Origin: Megascapheus bottae
Lineage: Eukaryota; Chordata; Mammalia; Rodentia; Geomyidae
Assembly: GCA_024803745.1 (NCBI GenBank)
Contig: JANJXV010000160.1
Location: 1,246,001 to 1,310,000 of the forward strand
Reading direction: 5' to 3'
DNA length: 64,000 bases
In this document: positions 56,516 through 64,000 of the stretch, piece by piece
Numbering within the stretch: position 1 is the first letter of the stretch
Layout of the letters: every line of letters begins with the position of its first letter
The notes under the pieces: generated by a model
What the model saw: only the letters and a program-made list of their open reading frames with translations
The model's database searches: none
Told to the model about the DNA's origin: nothing
Made by a program: the position numbers and the translations under genes

Positions 56516-57849
56516 TTTAATAATTTTTCACTCAAAAAATAAAATTTAACAGTAAAATTTTGCCTGTCATCTGTGGCACACTTTTATATGGTAAAAGACT
56601 TAAAAGTAAAACAAAGTACATAAAAATATCAGCACGTGCCTAACACATAAATAATATACTTCTTATTGTTTACAATAAACATATTATTCAACTGGCTACT
56701 ATATGTTTGACACTGATTGCATTCACTGATTGCATTTGTCATCTAACATGGAGAAAATTAAAGTGTGCTGGGACATATGAACCTTTAAATGAACGTAATT
56801 AACAAAGCGCATTCATGAACACTCATCGCAAACAACCATATATAATTATGTCCTTAAGAATTAAAAGCCTTAATCTCATCATTATTTCTTGAGAGTAATA
56901 TGTAAGAATTTGATTAATACACTCTAAATACTGATTAAGCCATCTACTTCTCTCTGGATTCAATTCTCGATAACTCACTGTAAGTGAACAGCAATAACGC
57001 TAATGATCATTGCTGAAAATATATGTGACTGTTCTTAATATCTTGGCTATCATCATTAGCATATTATACAATTCCTCCCACCGGCTTTAGGGATTTGATT
57101 TTGTTTTGGCAAAATGGAGAAGTATTTAGCATAATCTGATTACAACTCATACTTGAAATAATGACGATCTCCTTATTTTCCAAAGTTCCATGCTATACTA
57201 TATACATAGCACAGTTATAAAAAAAATTAAAACATAAAAATATCTAAGTACACTGTTTACTAAGGTGGAAATTAATGAATATTCCTATTTTGAAAAATGA
57301 ACAATAATCTCTCTATATAGCCTAGTTCCTGAAAACATGAAAAAGTGCAATTGAGAAAATCTATGTACCAAACTTAAATCAGTTACTTTAACCTAGATGG
57401 CAAAGGAGTACTTCATTTTTTTCTGTATTATTACAAGATACATTTTACTTGCTTAACTTTGATTAAATATAAAAAGAATACCGCTCAGTGCCCCAATTTC
57501 AAGATAAGAAGCCTTTAGTGTCTACTTATCATATTTGGGGAAGTTAGGCATTCTAAGTCTTACAACACTTAAAGACAAACAACAGTATCTTCATTTTTCA
57601 GACTGAGAAAAACAAAAGCAGATCCAGAACCGGTCTCAACTACCATTCCCTAAGCCATATAGCAGACACTAAGTAGACCCTGTCTGACTCTAAAGCATGA
57701 TTACACAATATTCCTTCAATAAGCCTATCTTGATATGTTCACAGAATAATCTCACAACTGCAAATATCAAAGGACTAAGTACTATATGGCCTTGTACTTT
57801 GATGAGACACTATATCTTTTTTATGTTTCTTTTTAATTCTAAAGGTGAT
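56516..57849. other. unique AT-rich sequence
   Basis: About 1.3 kb with no young repeat. A weak MIR-like string ('cttcatttttcagactgag') lies near 57589. No exon recognised. Confidence 0.4.
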
Positions 57850-58410
57850 ATCCAAAGGGATTATTAATTATATAATTCACTTCAAACATAGTGTCAAACA
57901 TAGTGTCTAGTGAGTATCATTGCTGAATTAGGTCTCCCTTTGTTCTACCAGTTTTGTGATTTTCCGTCTTCTCCCCTAATCACTTACAAGACAAAGGGTA
58001 GAGAAATCAAAAACAGAGACAAAAGGGAAAAATCAGAAGAAAAAAAGAACTACAAACAGTATAATAAAAAGAAAACCTCTTGTTTTCATTTCTTGGAGTT
58101 CAATTCCATAAGCAGAAACATTCTCTATGATCATATGCACAAAATTACTGAGCCCTTGTGATCCTCTCCTAAGAATATCCTCCTTTGGTCTCCCTGTATG
58201 AATGCTTTAGAGTCCTGACCAAAGTATAATATTTTGTCTTTTACTATTCATAAAGTTTACATGTAGATTTATAGGCACATTCTAATTATTACAAGTGAGG
58301 AAAATCATGCACCCTATGTTTCTTTTGGTCTGGCTTACTTCATTTAATATAATTTTTTCCAAGTCTTTCTATTTCCATATGAATAGGGCAATGAGACACT
58401 GCCTCTTGAA
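57850..58410 (-). mobile_element. older LINE-1 3' UTR fragment (antisense)
   Basis: Plus-strand motifs 'gtgtctagtgagtatcatt', 'atgatcatatgcacaaaatt', 'gtgatcctctcctaagaata', 'gtctggcttacttcattta' and 'atataattttttccaagtct' match the antisense layout of an L1 3' UTR leading to the end of ORF2. Related to 14698-15050 and 61239-61517. Confidence 0.65.
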
Positions 58411-59026
58411 AAAGTAGTGAGACCTAATATACTGACATGCATATAATACTGGGTGACTAGGTCAAAGTGGACAGTCACAACATTCCCTTCACCATTAATC
58501 TGTGGGCACTCAGCAGCATTGCTTGGACGAATGACATCAGTCCCTAGTGAAATATAAATGTATCATTGCCTCCTAGTATTAAAATGTGTTTGCCGGGACT
58601 GTGTGAAGGTACTTTCATCTATTTCATGCAAAGAATAAGCCATGAAACATTTTTCTTCATTTAGTGCACATATACCATTGTAAGCTCTAAGCTTTATTAT
58701 TCCCTTTTTCACTAAGATAAAACCTATAAACTGTCTGGTTAGGAAAAGTGTTTTGCAGGTCGTCATACAACAAAAGAGATCACTGGCAAATTTGGCAGTT
58801 AATTGCCTCTGATTTCCAGAAGAAGCCACATGCTGACAATGATACAAATTGCCTTAGAAAACTACTTCTAAATAGAAGATATCAGACCAGAACATAAACC
58901 CAAATGAAGTGGATAACTTTACATACTTCCCTAATCATCTTCATTCACAAAGAAGAAACTGACTGTTTTTTGTATAGTGAGAATTGGTGTCAAAATAATC
59001 ACATTTGTTAGATCATTTTTTGTGGT
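58411..59026. other. unique sequence, nothing recognised
   Basis: A 94-codon antisense frame at 58563-58847 has no motif or splice support. Confidence 0.35.
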
Positions 59027-59042
59027 ATATAATAGGCTTTTT

Positions 59043-59236
59043 TTTGGCTAGTCCTGGCGCTTGCACTTGGGGCCTGAGCACTGTCCTTGGGCTTTCCTCA
59101 AAGCTAACACTCTACCACATCAACCACAGTACCATTTCTGGATTTTTCTGTGTATGTGGTATTGAGGAATCAACTCCAGGGCTTCTTCAAGAATGCTAGG
59201 CAAGCACTCTACCACTAGGCCACATTCCCAACCCCC
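59043..59236 (-). mobile_element. IDL-Geo dimeric SINE with target-site duplication
   Basis: Antisense, both arms, moderately diverged ('ggcctgagcactgtccttgg', 'gtatgtggtattgaggaatc', 'gctaggcaagcactctacca'). 'tataataggctttt' at 59027-59042 and 'tattataggctttt' at 59237-59250 flank it. Confidence 0.9.
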
Positions 59237-59571
59237 TATTATAGGCTTTTATGCCAGAATCTATATTATGGTTCCATACTCATAAAATAATTAATTTAAA
59301 ATGCTTTGGACTCCAAAGAGAACTTTTCAGAGATTACGTCTAGTTGAATGAGCCACTCAATCAGAAATAAAACACAAAATTAGTTGGCCCATAGTTTTTC
59401 CAAAAATATGATACTATAGTTCTAATTTAATTTTTTATTAGTCAAACTTATGAACATACATTCAAAAAGTTTTACTACTAATGAGCCACTAATTCATACA
59501 AAAAACAAATGCTTCTATTGTATTTGACCTAGTCTATAATTCATAAATTGTGAATAAAAATTATAAAATAT

Positions 59572-59732
59572 CTGAAATAGGACAGGAAAGGGGGAATACA
59601 AGATGAGGGGATCAGGGGAGGGAAACTGGGACAAAAACATGAGAAGGGGTATCAATGTATGTGAAATAATGCACCTTCTATCTGGCAAATATAATGTAAC
59701 CCTTCTATTAATTATAATAAAAAGGAATATAA
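59572..59732 (+). mobile_element. 160-base LINE-1 3' end with a perfect 19-bp duplication
   Basis: 'gacaggaaagggggaataca', a shortened G-rich tract, 'catgagaaggggtatcaatg', 'cttctatctggcaaatata' and 'taattataataaaaagg' form the end of the local L1. The 19-base string at 59553-59571 is repeated exactly at 59733-59751, a clean target-site duplication. Confidence 0.93.
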
Positions 59733-59751
59733 AATAAAAATTATAAAATAT

Positions 59752-60352
59752 ACAATTTAAGTATATAGTTATGAATGAAAAATTATGATAATCTCCATTT
59801 ATTAATTCATCTACTTATCCGAAGAAATAAATGTTAAAAATCAATTATTAATAAAATAATTCATTAGGTACTGAATATTAGGTACTAAATATTTAAGTTT
59901 ATTAATCAATAATTGTTTTTAATTGCAACTATTAAAGATACCAACTAAAACTGCAAGTTTTAAAATAATTAAAAAACTTAGGAACCCATGTACATAAAAG
60001 ATTTTGATGTCTTTTCAATATTTATTACACTAAAGTCTGACCATTTAATTGGTTAAATGTTATCAATGTTTCTGCATTTCAAAATCCTAAACATTTTGAC
60101 AAATGTGCAAGATCATTAGTTGTACTGAAATTTCTTGGAGACACTATGAAATGTGTTCTCAATGGGATATTAATTAATTCAGAAATAAGTTTCTGTTGAT
60201 TACCCTCGAGCTAGACATAAAATGTTAATAGAAGATCACTGCTTAAGAGATGATGAGATGTTTTTAAATAAAATGGACTGGAAGACTGGTTTTTGTTTTT
60301 ATTTTTTTAATGCCTCAATTGCCTGGCAATCACAGGGTTCTTTATTTTTTCT
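59752..60352. other. unique AT-rich sequence
   Basis: Very AT-rich, rich in TTAAT and ATTAAT strings. No gene recognised. Confidence 0.4.
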
Positions 60353-60473
60353 TTTCTTTTAATTGTATTTTATTGTCAAAATGATATATACAGGGGTTAC
60401 AGTAACATTCATCAGGTAGTGGGTACATTATTTCTTGAACATTGATACCCATTCCCATGTGTTTACTTCATCT
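60353..60473 (-). mobile_element. LINE-1 3' terminal fragment, older type (antisense)
   Basis: 'tttaattgtattttattgtc', 'aaaatgatatatacaggg' and 'catcaggtagtgggtacatt' correspond to the terminal part of a related but different L1 3' UTR on the minus strand. Confidence 0.6.
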
Positions 60474-60824
60474 ATTGCCAACATAGTTAAAAAGTAAAAG
60501 CAAGATTCTTAATTTACTCCATTGTATAAATTTCAGGAATACTGTGAAGAAGAACTACAGAATTACTCATACCATGGTGGTCAACTTTACTACAGACATC
60601 AGAAAAATGTTCTCATAGGAAATGTCACTTAAGCAAACCAGTAGTTGTCATATAGCAAAAGTGGTATAGGTAAAACTAGGAAGATAGGTTGAGAAGATAA
60701 AGCATGCCAGGTCTATGGGAAGCTCTGAGGCTGGAGAAGGCATAAAAACAGATGAGGCGGAAGGTAGGTGACTGTAAATGGAATGAACAGGTATGGGAAA
60801 GCCCTTGCTATATGAACTCTTAAA

Positions 60825-61517
60825 TATGTGTGTATGTATTTGTAGGGTAATGTGCAGAGGGTTGCTGTTACATAAGTCAGGTATTGAATACATTTTTAAC
60901 AGTGTCACCCCTTCCCTTGCTCTCTCCCAGTTTTTCCCTCATCCTCACCTGGTGAGTATCACTGCTGCAATTCTTTAACCTTTAGTCCCATCCTCTCAAA
61001 AACAGATTAACAAAACAAAAACAAACAGCAACAAATTATTTTTTTTGCCAGTCCTGGGCTTGAGCTCAGAGCCTGAGCCCTGTCCTTGGACTTTCTCAAG
61101 ACTAAAGTTCTACCACTTGAGCCTCAACACCACTTCTGGCTTTTTTCTATGTATGTGGTACTGAGGAATCGAACCCGGATCTTCATGCATGCTAGGCAAG
61201 CACTCTACCACTAGGCCAAACTCCTGGCCCAACAAATTTTTTAAAATACCCTCTTCTTTCTGCTTCCTGGAGTTCAATAGATATTATTTTATATGTACAT
61301 AGCTATTGAATCTTTGTGATCCTCTGCCAAGAATATCCTCCTTTAGTCTCACTGTGTCAATGTCTGGAGACCTGTATAATTTATCATATCCCAGTGTATT
61401 TTTTATCTTGTAATATTGAGTGTGTTTACTTGCAGATTGATAGGCATATGTTAGTTACCACAAATAAGAGAAATCAAGCAGTCTGTTTCTTTGGGTTTGG
61501 CTTACTTCACTTAATAT
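60825..61517 (-). mobile_element. older LINE-1 3' UTR (antisense), split by an IDL-Geo
   Basis: Left part 60825-61028 ('taatgtgcagagggttgctg', 'ctggtgagtatcactgctgc') and right part 61239-61517 ('atgtacatagctattgaat', 'tgtgatcctctgccaagaat', 'tttggcttacttcacttaat') are separated only by the SINE at 61038-61229 and its duplication. Same layout as 57850-58410. Confidence 0.65.
61038..61229 (-). mobile_element. IDL-Geo dimeric SINE with target-site duplication
   Basis: A near-consensus antisense copy with both arms ('gccagtcctgggcttgagct', 'tatgtatgtggtactgagga', 'gcatgctaggcaagcactct'). 'caacaaatt' flanks it (61029-61037 and 61230-61238). Inserted into an older L1 3' UTR. Confidence 0.94.
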
Positions 61518-61916
61518 ACAGAAATACAAATACAAAGAACGTTGAGATTCTACCTTACTGGAGTTAAAATGGCCATTATCAAAAAAGTAATAATAACAAA
61601 TACTGGTAGGGTGTGGCCAAAAGGAACTCTACTACACTACTGGTAAGAATGTGAACTTGTTCAACCACTCTGGAAAGCAGTACAGAGGTTCCTCCAAGTT
61701 AAAACATTAGAGCTTCCCTATGATCCAGCAATTCTACTTCTGGGCGTTTATCCAATATAACACAAACGAGGCACAAGCATATGCACCACAGCATTGATTA
61801 TCATAGGCAAGATATAGAATCAGATGCCCCTCACTGGATAAATGGGTCACAAAAATCTGGTATGTATACAAAATGCAATTCTACTCTTCCATCAGAGAGA
61901 ACGATTTTGTACCATA
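61518..61916 (+). mobile_element. old LINE-1 ORF2 3' fragment
   Basis: 'agaaatacaaatacaaagaa', 'agttaaaatggccattatc', 'ctctggaaagcagtacagag', 'ccctatgatccagcaattct' and 'ggtatgtatacaaaatgcaa' parallel the ORF2 end seen at 52685 and 55584, but much more diverged. It lies head-to-head with the antisense L1 sequence that ends at 61517. Confidence 0.82.
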
Positions 61917-62828
61917 GAAACTCATAAATCAAAACTGAAGCTCTGATCTTTGTCCTGGGTGGCAGAGGAATGTAGTACAAGTCTTCCAAGTGTGCTGGCA
62001 ATGAGAAGGAAGGGTTTGGGCAGGAGTTGGTAAAATGTTATGGCATCAAATATGGCTTTACTTTACCAAGATGCTTAATCCCATGTAATTACAGGGATAT
62101 TTTCCTACTACACTAATTGCAGAGAGAGTTATTCTTAAATTTCAAAATCCTTTCATGTATGTAGGGATATGAACTACATTTGCTGTCACAGAATTATTAC
62201 ACACAGATTACTTCTTGCTTTCTAATTTATCAATCATTTTATCATGACAACTTTTGTACAGTTTTAAGATCTTCAGAATTTCATATTACTAATTATGATA
62301 AAAAGAAATCATGTATCATGTAACCTTAACCTATAGGTGAGTCTTGACCCCCAGAGGAAACTAGCTAAGTCCCTTCTCACCTAACTACAAGATTCTCTCC
62401 CCATTTCCCTGCCACAGAGCCTCCTAGATCAAGGTGATTTGCATGAGTCCTGCTCTTTCCTGAGATTTATGTATCAGTTCTGTGCCTGCCCTTCAAATGC
62501 CTCAAAAAAGGTAAACCCTTCCACACACAGGAACAGAGGGCATCCATGCCTGAATCTAGTCACCTCCCACAGCTCCTGTCTTCTCATACAATGTCCTTCT
62601 TCTTGTAAACTTGAGTAACTATTATAAACTACTGCCATGTCCATCTGTCCAATGCTGTGATCCCTATATTCATCCATCTCTAGAAACTTAAGGCAGAATC
62701 TATCCACCACAAAGGACATGAGCAGGCAGTCATAAAACTGACAATTGGAGAAAGAAAACAGCCTGGGAAAATATGTTTGAAAGTGATGAAGTGCTTTACA
62801 AATATAAATGAGACCTCTATATTAAGCA
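61917..62828. other. unique sequence, no gene recognised
   Basis: About 900 bases. An 81-codon antisense frame at 62474-62719 has no supporting evidence. Confidence 0.35.
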
Positions 62829-62829
62829 A

Positions 62830-63020
62830 AGTTTCCCTATTTTTACTTGGAAAGTACCCTGCACTGCTTTATAGATAATTGAGGCCAACACAATGAACTT
62901 GTTTCTTTCTAATGGTTGTTTCTCCCAAGATCATACAATTACTAAGCATTAAAGCTGGGATTTAAAATGTTTTGTTTGTCTGAACCCCAGGCCTTTATTG
63001 CTTCTATTCTACCATTTTGC
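62830..63020 (+). mobile_element. MIR SINE (diverged)
   Basis: 'tatagataattgaggccaac', 'ctcccaagatcatacaatt', 'ctaagcattaaagctggga' and 'gaaccccaggcctttatt' follow the MIR centre and right half. Confidence 0.6.
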
Positions 63021-63245
63021 TATCATGTACCCCTCCCCCACACTCCTTCCAGAACAAAATGCAATAAATGATTACTATTTCTATTTAAAGGAATATAAAC
63101 AATCAAGAAATGATTTTCTTAAAAATAATTTGTCATTATTCTCCTACTATCCACCCAGAAGCGTAGGAAAATAACCACATACAAAGCTTTTAGGCCTAGT
63201 TCTTCCATCACTGTCATCTTCTGACAGGTACAAATAGAAGATCTA

Positions 63246-63349
63246 ACACATGAAAGGTCTAACACACACACACACACAATAACACAACACATGAAAGGTA
63301 TAACACACGCACACACACACACACACACACACAATAACACAATACATGG
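63246..63349. repeat. tandem duplication carrying two (CA)n tracts
   Basis: The unit 'aacacatgaaaggtctaaca' + (CA)n + 'ataacaca' occurs at about 63246-63285 and again, with a longer CA run, at about 63286-63342. The flanks repeat almost exactly and only the CA length differs. Confidence 0.88.
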
Positions 63350-63643
63350 CTACGATTGCTGCCTACTCCACACAGCCTTGTGAAATTGCTAATTCTCATA
63401 TAAAGAAGAGGAGATTTTTCTCTACTCAATCAACACAGAGTGCATGTGCCCCAAAAAGAAAGTGTAGTCATAATATTTTAACTGGGAAACCACAGATTAT
63501 GCTGTTACTGTTATAATGTTTAAATGTATTCATGACACCATTTATTTAGCACCCAACTTGGCCAATGTCTTGGGAAGATGTTTCAAAAAGCAAAGTCTAG
63601 TGTGTTAAGAAAGTACTGATAAGTGAACGTGATCATTACTCAC
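63350..63643. other. unique sequence
   Basis: AT-rich, and on the minus strand it would be the intron downstream of the candidate exon. Confidence 0.35.
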
Positions 63644-63728
63644 GTGTGCCAGGGTCTGAAGTGTGGACTGTTAGGCCAAGGGAGGGTCCAGAATGCAGTG
63701 CTGGAACAATCCTGTGGCCAGCTTCAAT
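63644..63728 (-). CDS. candidate internal coding exon (85 nt), gene unknown
   Basis: On the minus strand a pyrimidine-rich stretch ending 'tcttttattttccag' directly precedes the unit, and 'gtgagtaatg' follows, both strong splice-site matches. The 85 bases are open in only one frame, encoding 28 residues plus one base (phase 0 in, phase 1 out): the peptide starts IEAGHRIVPALHSG and ends TSDPGT. The other two frames have stops. The unit is clearly richer in G+C than the AT-rich flanks. I do not recognise the peptide, so no function is given. If real, the gene runs on the minus strand, with its next exon downstream towards lower coordinates. It could also be a chance match, since 28 open codons are not rare. 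Confidence 0.4.
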
Positions 63729-64000
63729 CTGGAAAATAAAAGATGACCACGTTATCTTACACTAGCAAATTAAATGCAGACATTGCTCATAGTATCAGGA
63801 ATCAAAAGCAAGCTTGTGCTTCTTCTACATAATCTTCAACGTGGAGAAAAGACTTTCGTGTTTATTGTGACATTTACATTCCACATATGCTTGTATAAAA
63901 CTAAATGGCAATATAAAGTATTTAGTCATGTTTAGTCAGAATTAACAACAATTCAAAACCCAAGTTAGCAAAGTAGAGAAGCTCTTTCTTCTCAAAAGTC
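63729..64000. other. unique AT-rich sequence, would be intron upstream of the exon
   Basis: No repeat seen. On the minus strand it holds the pyrimidine tract of the candidate exon and a possible branch-point region about 30 bases away. Confidence 0.35.

Overview
The window is a mammalian nuclear genome segment with no complete protein-coding gene that I can recognise. It is AT-rich overall and made mostly of interspersed repeats, microsatellites and unique sequence, as expected for a long intron or intergenic region. The best lineage clue is a dimeric SINE: a tRNA-Ala/ID-like left arm joined to a second arm of about 90-100 bases (for example 14501-14683, 24151-24333, 49324-49504, 61038-61229). 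This matches the published description of IDL-Geo, a family restricted to geomyoid rodents (kangaroo rats, pocket mice, pocket gophers). I therefore infer a Heteromyidae/Geomyidae genome; the genus cannot be told.

Layout. 1-12 kb: mostly unique sequence, with one LINE-1 3' piece, ancient L2 and MIR fragments and a MaLR-like LTR scrap. 12-20 kb: LINE-1 3' ends and lineage SINEs in both orientations. 20-31 kb: higher GC, many microsatellites (GGAT, TTTC/TTCC, CT, CA), MIRs, SINEs and old L1M fragments. 31-44 kb: a MER5-like DNA transposon fossil, L2, MIR, SINEs including a SINE-in-SINE nest (40982-41600), and a distinctive unique block at 37031-37400 that is my best candidate for a conserved regulatory element. 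44.9-49.3 kb: a repeat-poor unique block. 49.3-61.9 kb: the richest LINE-1 stretch, including a 2.3-kb 5'-truncated copy (54200-56515) with a decayed ORF2 remnant, plus several IDL-Geo insertions. 62-64 kb: mostly unique sequence, ending with a possible 85-nt internal coding exon on the minus strand (63644-63728).

How parts relate. SINE and LINE-1 copies end in A-rich tails and many are flanked by target-site duplications, consistent with SINE mobilisation by LINE-1 enzymes. The same right arm (Geo) is found fused to a tRNA-like head and to a 7SL/B1-like head, and once alone. If the exon at the right end is real, most or all of the window is likely an intron or flank of a minus-strand gene. 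I found no CRISPR array, operon or functional tRNA/rRNA gene, and no convincing new biological system. The most checkable leads are the exon, the block at 37 kb, the SINE modularity and the L1 3' end behaviour.

Repeat assignments were made by eye from remembered consensus features, so boundaries are approximate (often plus or minus 10-20 bases) unless a target-site duplication fixes them.
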